Shown here piece after piece: positions 56,380 to 64,000 of a stretch of 64,000 nt of DNA (the stretch's first letter is position 1; each line of letters starts with the position of its first letter). Made by a program: the position numbers and the translations under genes. The DNA comes from Mesorhizobium sp. (GTDB lineage: Bacteria; Pseudomonadota; Alphaproteobacteria; Rhizobiales; Rhizobiaceae): the NCBI GenBank assembly GCA_004017535.1, contig SAJS01000001.1, positions 744,001 to 808,000 on the forward strand. The letters run 5' to 3'. Under the pieces are notes generated by a model. That model had not been told where the DNA came from and made no database searches. It saw nothing but the letters and a program-made list of their open reading frames with translations.

Positions 56380-59300
56380 TTATTTCTTCGCAAGCAGCGC
56401 CTTGACGAGCGACGCGTCGATGTCGCCGGTCGGCGTCATCTTGTTGTCGGTCTGGAAGGCCATGATCGCGGTCTTGGTCTTGCCGCCCATCACGCCGTCG
56501 GCGCCGCCGGCATCGTAGCCGTTCTTGTTGAGGATCAGCTGGATGTTCTTCACCGCCTTCTTCATGTCGATGCCGGCGGTGGTCTGCGGCGTGCTGTCCT
56601 GCCAGGATTCCGGAATGTCGGCCGAGTTGGCGGCGGCGTTGAGCGGCTTGGCCTTCCACAATTCCGTGGCGGCGCGCGCCCGCTCGAGCTGCTCGGGCCT
56701 GAGCGCATTGGCGATCTCGTCGCGCTTGGCTGCGGCGTCCTTGTCGCCGGTCTTGGCGACCAGGGCGAACCACTTGTAGGACTCTTCCAGGTTCTGCTTC
56801 ATGCCGACGCCCTTGGCCGCCAGGATGCCGAGGTTGAACTGGCTGTCCTTGACGCCGAGGTCGGCGGCTTCCTGGAACCAGTGCGTGGCCGATTCATTGT
56901 CGGTCACCCCGTCGGCCGCCATGGCGAACAGTACCGCCAGATTGTGCATGGCGCTGGCGTTTCCCTGCTCGGCGGCGAGCTGGTAGTAGGTCTTGGCCTT
57001 CTTGATGTCGCGCGCGACGCCGATGCCTTTTTCGTAGAAATTGCCGATGCGGTATTCGGCCGGCGCGAAGCCGAGCTCGGCCGACTGCTCGTACCATTTG
57101 GCGGCGGCCTTCATGTCTTCCTTCACGCCGCGCGATTCAGCATAGCGCGAGCCGACCTCGAACAGCGCCTTGGCGTCGCCGCCGGCAGCGGCGTCGCGCA
57201 GCGCCACCGGACCGATTTCGGACGGAATGTCGAATTTGGCGGCGGCCGTCTGGCTTGCCGCGGGGGCCACGGCGCCTGTGGTGTCGGCGGAGGTAGCCGC
57301 AGGCGCGCTGGACGCGGCGCCGTCGGCTGCCGGACCGGCCGCCACGGACTCCTTGGCCGCCGGCTGCGTGTCGCCGTCCGTATCCGTCGTGGCGGCAGCC
57401 GCGGCGGCGGGTTCGGATGGCGTCGTCGAAGCCATCGGCGCGGGTGTGGCAGGCGCTGCAAGCGCCATCGGCGCGGGTGCCGGTTCGGCCGGCGTGGCAG
57501 CGGCACTTTCGGGACTTGCGGGGCTAGCTGCGACTGGCGCCGTCTCCTGGACGGGCTCCGCCCGCCTGACGGGACGGGCAGGCGCGCTTTCGGCCTGTGC
57601 CGCGGCATCAATCTTCGGTGTGTCGGTCTTCTGCGTGTCGGCCTGTGGCGCGACGGTGGCGTTGAGCGAAGCTGTGTCGACCGTTTGCGTGGAGAGAGCG
57701 GGCTGGTTGTTGGCCGTCTCGACCGGATCGGACAGGAAGGCTTTGCCCAGCTGCAGGCCGGCCAGAGCCATCATGATGGCCGCCGCCGCCATCAGGATCG
57801 GCTTGCGCCGCGCCTTGAGCAGGTCGCCGATCCGCAGTGCCTTCACCGGGCCGGTCATGGTCGATTGCCGTTTCAGCGTGTCGGCTTCCGCCGCCGCCGC
57901 CTGGGCGGCGCGCCGGGCCGCGGCGATGAAATCCGACTTCGCGGCATCGCTGTCGGTACGCCGGGCCGGCTGGCCGCCGCGCTCGTCGCGCACCCGCTTC
58001 ATGATGGCGTTGAGGTCCGGCGCGCCGGAGCCGGGTTCCAGGGGCCGGTTGGCCGCCTTGGGGTCGAGCGGTTCGTCGATGTCGACGCTCGGCACGTCGC
58101 CGACCGGCGCCGAGCCGGCAAGCGGCTGCGTGTCCGCATCCTTCTTGCCCTTGAAGGCGCGCGCCAGGCCGCTGAACATGGATTTCCTGCGTCCGGCCGT
58201 CTCGCCCTTGTCGCCGACCGCATCCGGTCCCAGCGCTGCCATGGCTGCGGCCGCTGCCGCCTCCGCGGGCGTGCGCGGCGCGCTCGGCTCATCGCGCATG
58301 ATCGCCCCGGCGCGGCCTTCAAGGCCGGCCATGTCTCCGGTGAGCGGCAGCGGCTGGTCGATATCCATCGAAGGCGCGTCCTGCACCGCGATCTTGCCGC
58401 CGCGGCCGCCGCGCTTGCTGGCCGGCTGCGGATCGACCAGTTCGCTGACCGCCTCGCTGGTCTCGGTCGCTTCCAGCGAGCCCAGCCGGTCGACGATCTT
58501 GAGCAGCGTGTCGTGGATTGCCTCGAAAGTCCGCGAGTTGCGTTCGTCGGAGCGGCGGGTGAGCGCTTCGAGCGTCTTCAGGTCCTGGGCGAGGCCGGCA
58601 ACGGCGGTCGCGTTGGTCTGGGCCGTGCTGGAGGCCGACTCGGCGAGCGATTTGACCGCGCTCTCGGCCGCCTCGCGCGCCACGCTCAAAATGGAATCGC
58701 GCGTGCCGGCCAACGACTTCTCGATCTCGTTGAGGCGCGGGCTGATGTCCTCGAACTCGGGCAGCGGCGTGCCGGGCTTGGAAAGATGCGCCGACAGGCC
58801 GGCGACCTGCGCCTCCAGGCTGCGGATCAGCGCCGGATCGATGCCGGCGACCTGCTGCGCCGACGATTCCAGCCGGCTGGAAATATCCTCGAGCCGGCTT
58901 TCCAGCCCGCGGATCGCCATGTCGCTGGCGGGATCGGGAGCACGCGTCTCGATGCGCTTGGCCAGAGCGGTGAAGCGGGCGTCGATCGCTTCCATGATGC
59001 CGGCGCTGTCGTCCTGGCGCATGCGCTGGTCGAGCCTGTGCGCGACCTCGTCCAGCCGCCGCTCGAGATCGTGGAATAATGCGTTGCTTTGTTCGATTGC
59101 GTCTCCCTGGCGGCGCTCGAGCAGCATCGACAGCGCGTCGAAGCGCTGCTCCAGGCCCCGGAAGATCTGGTCCGCGTCGGGCATGGCCGGCGCGCGGTCC
59201 ATCTTCTCCGTGATGGAAGCGATCTGCTTGCCCAGCCGCTCCATGGCCTGCTCGGGCAGGTCGGCGCGGCCGGCGAGCTGGTCCACGCGGCTGGTGAGAA

Positions 59301-60414
59301 GGTTGAGGTGGTCGAGGACTTCCACTCCCGGCCTCGACTGCGCGACTTCTTCGATCTGCGCCGCCAGCGAGGCCATGCGCTTCTCGATCCTGCCGAAGGT
59401 CTCGGGGTCGAAGGCATTCGCCTGCGCGGCCACCGTCGAGGCGACGATGGCGCGGGAAATCTCGTCCAGCCGCTCGTCGATCATGGCGAGCGTTTCGCCG
59501 CCGCGCGCGGTCTGCTGGCCGGCAAAACGGTCGACGGCGCCGGCAAGCGTGCGCACCTTCTCCTCCAGCGAGCGCAGCGAAAGCGATTCCGGCAGGCTGT
59601 TGACGGCGCTGCTGATCTGCTCGAGGCGGTCGGTCAGCACTGAAAGGCTCGGGCCTTCGGCACGCTTGCGCTGGTCGGCGTCGACACGGTCCTCGAAAGC
59701 GCTCCAGCGGCGGTCGAAATCGTCCCAGCGGCGGTCGACCTTCTGCACGCTTTCCTCGCGGGCCAGCGTGTCCAGCGCGCCCTTCACCTGTTCCAGTTCC
59801 AGCCGCAGCAGATTGACGCTGCGGTCGTCGCTTTTTTCGGCGAGCGACTGGATCGCTCCCGAAAGCCGTTCGAATTCGAGGCCGAGCTCGGCGCTGCTCT
59901 TGTCGGGCATCGCGCCGCGCTGGCTGTTGGCCTGCAAGGCGCGGTCGATGTCCTGGCGGAACGCCTCGAATTCGCGCTGCAGGCCGGCGGTCATCTGGTG
60001 GCGCAGTTCCTCGCGCAGCCCGCGCAGCTCGACGGCGATCTTGCCGACCATGGCGACGCTGTCTTCCTGGCCTCGCACCCGGTCGATGTCGCGCGCGATC
60101 GCCTGATAGGCGGGCGCGGGGTTTTGCGGGGCGCGCTCCTGCGGCAGCGGGCTCTGCGGCGCCCGGTCCAGGGGCCTTTGCGCGGAATAGGGATCCTCAT
60201 ACCAGCGCGCCGCCTGCCCATAGGGGTGCGCGCTTGGGTAACGCGGCTCGGCGGTCGGCCGCCGCGGGTCCGGGCGGTCGGGCATGTCGGCGCGCGTCCG
60301 GTCCAGCCGCTGCTCCAGCGTTTCGAGCGAGCGGTTCAGTTCTTCGAGCGAGGCATGCGGCCGGCGCTGCCTGCCGGCATTGAGTGTATCGAGATAGGAC
60401 CGCTTGCTGTTCAT
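56380..60414 (-). CDS. podJ: PodJ-like polar organising protein with SEL1 repeats and peptidoglycan-binding domain
   Basis: 1344 residues, the longest gene in the window. N-terminal 'KRSYLDTLNAGRQRRPHASLEELNRSLETLEQRL' is followed by extended heptad-rich coiled coil (about 20-600), a low-complexity cytoplasmic region, one membrane segment (about 869-892, 'ILMAAAAIMMALAGLQLG'), a Pro/Ala/Thr-rich periplasmic linker (about 900-1060), SEL1-like TPR repeats (about 1068-1250; 'YAESRGVKEDMKAAAKWYEQSAELG') and a C-terminal peptidoglycan-binding domain (about 1273-1344). This is the PodJ layout of Caulobacter and rhizobia, where the protein marks the new pole and recruits division and pilus factors. 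A near-CtrA site lies upstream. Confidence 0.88.
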   Translation of the reverse strand: MNSKRSYLDTLNAGRQRRPHASLEELNRSLETLEQRLDRTRADMPDRPDPRRPTAEPRYPSAHPYGQAARWYEDPYSAQRPLDRAPQSPLPQERAPQNPAPAYQAIARDIDRVRGQEDSVAMVGKIAVELRGLREELRHQMTAGLQREFEAFRQDIDRALQANSQRGAMPDKSSAELGLEFERLSGAIQSLAEKSDDRSVNLLRLELEQVKGALDTLAREESVQKVDRRWDDFDRRWSAFEDRVDADQRKRAEGPSLSVLTDRLEQISSAVNSLPESLSLRSLEEKVRTLAGAVDRFAGQQTARGGETLAMIDERLDEISRAIVASTVAAQANAFDPETFGRIEKRMASLAAQIEEVAQSRPGVEVLDHLNLLTSRVDQLAGRADLPEQAMERLGKQIASITEKMDRAPAMPDADQIFRGLEQRFDALSMLLERRQGDAIEQSNALFHDLERRLDEVAHRLDQRMRQDDSAGIMEAIDARFTALAKRIETRAPDPASDMAIRGLESRLEDISSRLESSAQQVAGIDPALIRSLEAQVAGLSAHLSKPGTPLPEFEDISPRLNEIEKSLAGTRDSILSVAREAAESAVKSLAESASSTAQTNATAVAGLAQDLKTLEALTRRSDERNSRTFEAIHDTLLKIVDRLGSLEATETSEAVSELVDPQPASKRGGRGGKIAVQDAPSMDIDQPLPLTGDMAGLEGRAGAIMRDEPSAPRTPAEAAAAAAMAALGPDAVGDKGETAGRRKSMFSGLARAFKGKKDADTQPLAGSAPVGDVPSVDIDEPLDPKAANRPLEPGSGAPDLNAIMKRVRDERGGQPARRTDSDAAKSDFIAAARRAAQAAAAEADTLKRQSTMTGPVKALRIGDLLKARRKPILMAAAAIMMALAGLQLGKAFLSDPVETANNQPALSTQTVDTASLNATVAPQADTQKTDTPKIDAAAQAESAPARPVRRAEPVQETAPVAASPASPESAAATPAEPAPAPMALAAPATPAPMASTTPSEPAAAAAATTDTDGDTQPAAKESVAAGPAADGAASSAPAATSADTTGAVAPAASQTAAAKFDIPSEIGPVALRDAAAGGDAKALFEVGSRYAESRGVKEDMKAAAKWYEQSAELGFAPAEYRIGNFYEKGIGVARDIKKAKTYYQLAAEQGNASAMHNLAVLFAMAADGVTDNESATHWFQEAADLGVKDSQFNLGILAAKGVGMKQNLEESYKWFALVAKTGDKDAAAKRDEIANALRPEQLERARAATELWKAKPLNAAANSADIPESWQDSTPQTTAGIDMKKAVKNIQLILNKNGYDAGGADGVMGGKTKTAIMAFQTDNKMTPTGDIDASLVKALLAKK

Positions 60415-60876
60415 CGATGCGCCCGTGTTCAGAGTGGCCGGCCAAAGACCGGTTTCCCAGTAGCCTGCCGGGTACGAAGCGAGCCGAGCGGTTTTGCTGC
60501 GGAGGAAGGCGAGCTTCCCGGGTTTTACCCGCGCTTCGAAAACCGTGAAAAATTCGCTACAGGATAACCACGGGTGACCGACATGCGCACATTTCGCCCA
60601 ACGTGGTAAACAAGGCGTTAACCAAGCTTAAGAAGTCGCGCATAAATCGTGAGCCGCCTGACAGGCCGGCGCCTGGGTGCGGCATAAAGGTCGGCTCCGA
60701 CAACGCCCTTGCGTCACCTTGCGGCTATCGGTATAGGATTGACGTAAACGTAAAAGGTGCGAAGCCGTGCCTCTTGCGATTGAGTTGTTGCAACCACGAT
60801 TGGAAGCACGCCCCCGCTTCCATCCAGGCGACGCTTGGTCCGCGACCGCGGCGCCACCAGGGGAAAGCCAGTGACC
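60415..60876. promoter_or_regulatory. Divergent region between podJ and the MerR gene
   Basis: 462 bases without a supportable gene. TTAACCAAGCTTAA at 60618-60631 is close to the CtrA motif (TTAA, 6 rather than 7 bases, TTAA; the first half TTAACCA also matches the rhizobial half-site) and lies about 204 bases before the podJ start. The MerR operator candidate is listed separately. The ribosome-binding site AGGGGAAA (60859-60866) precedes the MerR start. Confidence 0.4.
60739..60755 (+). promoter_or_regulatory. Candidate MerR operator upstream of its own gene
   Basis: TTGACGTAAACGTAAAA, an ACGTAAACGT-type palindromic core that resembles the longer palindrome before the acyl-CoA dehydrogenase at 61458-61479 (shared TTGACGT and AAACGT). 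Its position about 120 bases upstream of the MerR start suggests autoregulation. MerR proteins typically bind within their own promoters. Confidence 0.6.
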
Positions 60877-61341
60877 ATGAAACTCGTTTCGCCCGGCGAA
60901 GCCGCGGCCAATACCAATGACATTCCGGCCGAGGCCGGCGAGGAATTCGTCCGCATCGGCGAGATGGCCAAGAAATACGGCGTGACACTGCGCACGCTGC
61001 GTTTCTACGAGGACAAGGGCCTCCTCAATCCGCATCGCGACGGCTCGACCCGTCTCTACACGCGCCGCGACAAGGCTCGGCTGAAGCTGATCCTGCTCGG
61101 CCGCAAGGTCGGGTTTTCGCTGCGCGACGTCAAGCAGATGATGGATCTCTACGACCCGACCGGCACCAACACCAAGCAGTTGCGGCTGGCGCTCGACAAG
61201 TCGGAGAAGCAGCTCGCCCGCCTGCAGAAGCAGCGAGCGCTGATCGACGATGCTATCGGCGAGCTGAGCAACTCGATGTCGGTCGTGCGTCAGATGCTCG
61301 CCGAGCGCGCCGCGCCGGCGCAGGCCAGTGCCGCCGGCTGA
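60877..61341 (+). CDS. MerR-family regulator of acyl-CoA genes
   Basis: 154 residues from ATG 60877; a GTG two codons earlier (60871) would be closer than usual to the ribosome-binding site. MerR helix-turn-helix and wing 'FVRIGEMAKKYGVTLRTLRFYEDKGLLNPHRDGSTRLYTRRD' (about 24-66), then a coiled-coil dimer helix. No metal-binding cysteine set at the C-terminus, so it is not a metal sensor. The adjacent acyl-CoA dehydrogenase and the palindrome upstream of it indicate a fatty acid or branched-chain acyl-CoA regulator similar to LiuR. Confidence 0.88.
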   Translation: MKLVSPGEAAANTNDIPAEAGEEFVRIGEMAKKYGVTLRTLRFYEDKGLLNPHRDGSTRLYTRRDKARLKLILLGRKVGFSLRDVKQMMDLYDPTGTNTKQLRLALDKSEKQLARLQKQRALIDDAIGELSNSMSVVRQMLAERAAPAQASAAG

Positions 61342-61380
61342 CCGCACTTCGCCTTCAACGGCAAAAACCCCGGACATGGA

Positions 61381-61412
61381 AAGCCGCGTGGCTATGGCCT
61401 CGCGGTTTTTTT
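61381..61412 (+). terminator. Intrinsic terminator of the MerR gene
   Basis: CCGCG (61384-61388) pairs with CGCGG (61401-61405), extended by A-T pairs outside and an inner GGC/GCC stem, followed by a seven-T run. Forty bases after the MerR stop. Confidence 0.8.
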
Positions 61413-61457
61413 GTACAATGCCTGACCGCTCACAAAAAATTCTCGGCTGCGACGAAG

Positions 61458-61479
61458 TTGACGTTTACGCAAACGTCAA
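61458..61479 (+). promoter_or_regulatory. Near-perfect 22-bp palindrome upstream of the acyl-CoA dehydrogenase
   Basis: Arms TTGACGTTT (61458-61466) and AAACGTCAA (61471-61479) are fully complementary around ACGC. It lies about 95 bases upstream of the start codon, where a repressor or MerR activator would act, and shares TTGACGT and AAACGT with 60739-60755. Binding by the adjacent MerR protein is inference. Confidence 0.75.
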
Positions 61480-61572
61480 TATTTGCTATCGCAGCGTCGA
61501 CATTGGCCCGATCTGCCTGTCCAGGACAGGCAACTTGCCGGCCGGGCCGGGACTGTAAGGGTGGAGGAAGGA

Positions 61573-63369
61573 ATGACGATCTACAGGGCGCCGATCCAGG
61601 ACACGCTGTTCGTGCTCAACGACGTGCTGGGCTATCAGCGCTATTCCAATCTTGCGGGCTTCTCGGACGCGACGCCCGATGTGATCGAGGCTATCCTCGC
61701 CGAAGGCGCCAAGCTCGCCGAGAACGTCATGCATCCGCTGAACCGAGTCGGCGACATGGAAGGCTGCGCGCGCCATGACGACGGCTCGGTGACGACGCCC
61801 AAGGGCTTCAAGGACGCCTACGACCAGTATCGCGAGGGCGGCTGGATGGGGCTTGCCGCACCTGCCGAGTTCGGTGGCCAGGGCCTGCCCTATGTGGTCC
61901 ACACCGCCGTCTCCGAATACATGATCTCCGCCAACATGGCGCTGATGATGTATCCCGGCCTGACGCAAGGCGCGATCGCGGCCATCGTCACCCATGGCAC
62001 GCACGAACAGAAGGCCACCTGGCTGCCGAGGCTGGTCGAGGGGGGTTGGACCGGCACCATGAACCTTACCGAGCCGCATTGCGGCACCGACCTCGGCCTG
62101 CTGCGCACCAAGGCCGTTCCGAACGGCGATGGCACTTACCGGATTTCCGGCCAGAAGATCTTCATCTCCGCCGGCGAGCACGACATGTCGGACAACATCG
62201 TCCATCTGGTGCTGGCCCGCGTCGAGGGCGCGCCGGAAGGCGTCAAGGGCATCTCGCTGTTCATCGTGCCGAAGTTCAAGCTCGATGCCACGGGCAATCC
62301 CGGTGAGCGCAACACGCTCTCCTGCGGCTCGATCGAGGAGAAGATGGGCATCCACGGAAACTCGACCTGCGTCATGAATTATGACGAGGCCGAGGGCACG
62401 CTGCTGGGCGAGTTGAACGGCGGCCTGAAGGCCATGTTCACGATGATGAACGAGGCCCGCCTCGGCGTTGGCCTGCAGGGGCTTTCGGTCTCCGAGATCG
62501 CCTATCAGAACGCCGTTTCCTACGCCAAGGACCGGCTGCAGGGCCGGTCGCTGTCGGGTGCCAAGGCGCCGGACAAGAAGGCCGATCCGATCATCGTCCA
62601 TCCCGACATCCGCCGTTCGCTGATGACCATGAAGGCCTATAACGAGGCCGGCCGCGCGCTGGCGCTCTGGACCGCCATCAAGTCCGACATCGCGCATCGT
62701 TCCGGCGACGACAAGGACCGCCAGGCGGCCGACGATTACACCGGGCTGATGACGCCCGTGGTCAAGGGCGTGCTCACCGACAAGGGGTTTGACCATGCGG
62801 TGATGGCCCAGCAGGTGTTCGGCGGCCACGGTTATATTGAAGAGCACGGCATGAGCCAGTTCGTGCGCGATGCCCGCATCGCCATGATCTATGAAGGTGC
62901 CAACGGCATCCAGGCGCTCGACCTCGTCGGCCGCAAGCTGGCGCAGAATGGCGGCCGCGCCGTGCAGGCCTTCTTCAAGGAGGTCGGCGAGTTCTGCGAG
63001 GACAACCGCACTGATGAGAAGATGGCGCCCTTCACCAAGGCGCTGAAGAAGGGCCTCAACGATCTGCAGGCTGCCACCATGTGGCTGGTGCAGAACGCCA
63101 TGGCCAAGCCCGACAATGCGGGCGCGGCCTCGACCGACTACATGCATCTCTTCGGCCTTGTGGCGCTTGGCTATATGTGGGCACAGATGGCGAAGTCCGC
63201 GCAGGCCAAGCTCGCGGAAGGCGCCAATGGCGCTGCACCGTTCTACGACACCAAGCTGGTCACGGCGCGCTTCTTCATGGAGCGCATCATGCCGGAAACG
63301 GCGACGCGTCTCGCCCGCATTTCCAGTGGCGCGGACACGCTGATGGCGCTGCCGGCGGAAGCGTTCTAG
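61573..63369 (+). CDS. Acyl-CoA dehydrogenase with extended C-terminal domain
   Basis: FAD enzyme making trans-2-enoyl-CoA. 598 residues from ATG 61573 (GGAGGAAGG upstream); the frame is open from 61483. Longer than classical 380-residue members because of the AcylCoA_DH N-terminal helix ('YRAPIQDTLFVLNDVLGYQRY') and C-terminal AidB/FadE12-like extension (about 470-598). FAD motif 'MNLTEPHCGTDLGLLRT', catalytic glutamate in 'AMIYEGANGIQALDLVGRKL'. Similar proteins act on medium/long-chain or 3-methylmercaptopropionyl-CoA. Second in a run of acyl-CoA genes downstream of MerR. Confidence 0.92.
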   Translation: MTIYRAPIQDTLFVLNDVLGYQRYSNLAGFSDATPDVIEAILAEGAKLAENVMHPLNRVGDMEGCARHDDGSVTTPKGFKDAYDQYREGGWMGLAAPAEFGGQGLPYVVHTAVSEYMISANMALMMYPGLTQGAIAAIVTHGTHEQKATWLPRLVEGGWTGTMNLTEPHCGTDLGLLRTKAVPNGDGTYRISGQKIFISAGEHDMSDNIVHLVLARVEGAPEGVKGISLFIVPKFKLDATGNPGERNTLSCGSIEEKMGIHGNSTCVMNYDEAEGTLLGELNGGLKAMFTMMNEARLGVGLQGLSVSEIAYQNAVSYAKDRLQGRSLSGAKAPDKKADPIIVHPDIRRSLMTMKAYNEAGRALALWTAIKSDIAHRSGDDKDRQAADDYTGLMTPVVKGVLTDKGFDHAVMAQQVFGGHGYIEEHGMSQFVRDARIAMIYEGANGIQALDLVGRKLAQNGGRAVQAFFKEVGEFCEDNRTDEKMAPFTKALKKGLNDLQAATMWLVQNAMAKPDNAGAASTDYMHLFGLVALGYMWAQMAKSAQAKLAEGANGAAPFYDTKLVTARFFMERIMPETATRLARISSGADTLMALPAEAF

Positions 63370-63422
63370 GGTTCGGCGGGCCGGCGCGGCCGGCCCACAA
63401 TCGTCGGAACGCGGAGGAAATC

Positions 63423-64000
63423 GTGGCGACAAACCCAGCCGAAATTCTTGGTCTTCCGAAGCCCGCCTGGGCGGCGGACGAGGTCGGCATGCTCTACGAC
63501 ATGGCGTCTCGCTTCATGGCCGAAGAGATCGCGCCGCGCTATGACGAGTTCGAGAAGAACGAGATGTTCGACCGCGAGAGCTGGCTGAAGGCGGGCGCCG
63601 CCGGCCTGCTCTGCGCTTCCATGCCGGAGAAATATGGCGGCTCAGGCGGCAGCTTCGCGCATGAAAGCGCCATCATCGAGGCGATCGGCCATGTCGGCGT
63701 CGACGGTTTCGGCATCGGCCTGCACAATTCGATCGTCGCCCCTTACATCCTTCACTACGGCTCCGAGGAGCAGAAACAGAAATGGCTGCCCAAGCTTGCG
63801 ACCGGCGAGCTGATCGGCGCCATCGCCATGACCGAGCCTGGCGCCGGCTCCGACCTGCAGGGCGTCAAGACCCGTGCCGAGAAGGACGGCAACCATTACA
63901 AGATCAGCGGCTCGAAGACCTTCATCACCAACGGCCAGCTTGCCAATCTGATCATCGTCGTCACCAAGACCGATCCGGAAAAGGGCGCCAAGGGCACCTC
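63423..64000 (+). CDS. Acyl-CoA dehydrogenase, 3'-truncated by window edge
   Basis: GTG 63423, preceded by GGAGGAAATC. The open frame continues past the right edge; 192 residues are visible. N-terminal helical domain 'LYDMASRFMAEEIAPRYDEFEKNEMFDRESWLKAGAAGLLCASMPEKYGG' and the middle-domain FAD/substrate motif 'AIAMTEPGAGSDLQGVKTRAEKDGNHYKISGSKTFITNGQ' are standard for the short-chain/isovaleryl-type family. The C-terminal catalytic base is beyond the window. 53 bases after the previous gene, likely the same operon. Confidence 0.9.
   Translation, partial: MATNPAEILGLPKPAWAADEVGMLYDMASRFMAEEIAPRYDEFEKNEMFDRESWLKAGAAGLLCASMPEKYGGSGGSFAHESAIIEAIGHVGVDGFGIGLHNSIVAPYILHYGSEEQKQKWLPKLATGELIGAIAMTEPGAGSDLQGVKTRAEKDGNHYKISGSKTFITNGQLANLIIVVTKTDPEKGAKGT

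Noticed and set aside
56344-60106. Two very long plus-strand open frames (911 and 978 codons) opposite podJ
   Set aside because: Ser/Ala/Arg-rich or Gly/Arg-rich translations without domains; the opposite strand encodes the PodJ-like protein with coiled coil, SEL1 and peptidoglycan-binding domains.
61486-63432. 648-codon minus-strand open frame opposite the acyl-CoA dehydrogenase
   Set aside because: Low-complexity shadow of a clear acyl-CoA dehydrogenase with FAD motif and catalytic glutamate.

Overview
This 64 kb, GC-rich window is a chromosomal core region of an alphaproteobacterium of the order Rhizobiales, most likely Mesorhizobium or a close relative. The evidence is gene content and order: mutM-ech-rpsT-dnaA-dnaN-recF, an Irr regulator beside fabA-fabB-fabI, a full Tad/Cpa pilus locus and a PodJ-like polarity protein. 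Intergenic repeats of the two-palindrome RIME type point the same way. I see no rRNA, tRNA, CRISPR array, insertion sequence, phage or integration site. Both ends cut genes: infB lacks its N-terminus at the left edge and an acyl-CoA dehydrogenase runs off the right edge.

Layout. 1-7.7 kb: translation and RNA-turnover cluster infB-rbfA-truB-(corA-like)-rpsO-pnp on the + strand. 7.7-10.3 kb: an RsmC-like methyltransferase facing a GGDEF-EAL protein whose cyclase site is degenerate. 10.4-14.8 kb: fabA-fabB-fabI (-), divergent irr plus a DUF4260 gene (+), and an SH3 protein (-). 15-19 kb: a 2-hydroxyacid dehydrogenase (+) converging on a tightly packed (-) operon of a MoeB/ThiF-like E1 enzyme, a GNAT acetyltransferase and the two aconitase-X subunits. 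19-27.6 kb: replication and repair genes on (-): deoB-mutM, ech, rpsT, dnaA, dnaN, recF. 27.7-41.1 kb: an orphan PhnD-like binding protein and then the Tad pilus island: two TadE-type pseudopilins and a stand-alone secretin N-domain protein (-), Flp pilin, CpaA, CpaB-F, TadB, TadC (+), and lipoprotein TadD (-). 41.2-47.3 kb: leucyl aminopeptidase, MarR and NlpC/P60 genes, then the ligase-associated helicase and PdeM phosphoesterase. 47.3-56.2 kb: a molybdo-iron-sulfur-membrane oxidoreductase that fits SoeABC sulfite dehydrogenase, preceded by an overlapping 51-codon ORF and a divergent LysR gene, then an Hsp70-like gene and a TauE/SafE exporter paired with a TIGR02186 protein. 56.4-60.4 kb: PodJ-like protein. 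60.9-64 kb: MerR regulator and two acyl-CoA dehydrogenases.

Most of the window is conserved housekeeping DNA. The less ordinary signals are: three families of palindromic intergenic repeats, several overlapping or abutting stop codons; a hairpin-rich pnp leader; a near-perfect operator-like palindrome before the acyl-CoA dehydrogenase with a related motif before the MerR gene; the small ORF overlapping soeA; and the odd E1/GNAT/aconitase-X operon. I did not find a clearly new defence or mobile system. All functions are inferred by reading the sequence; no database search was run.
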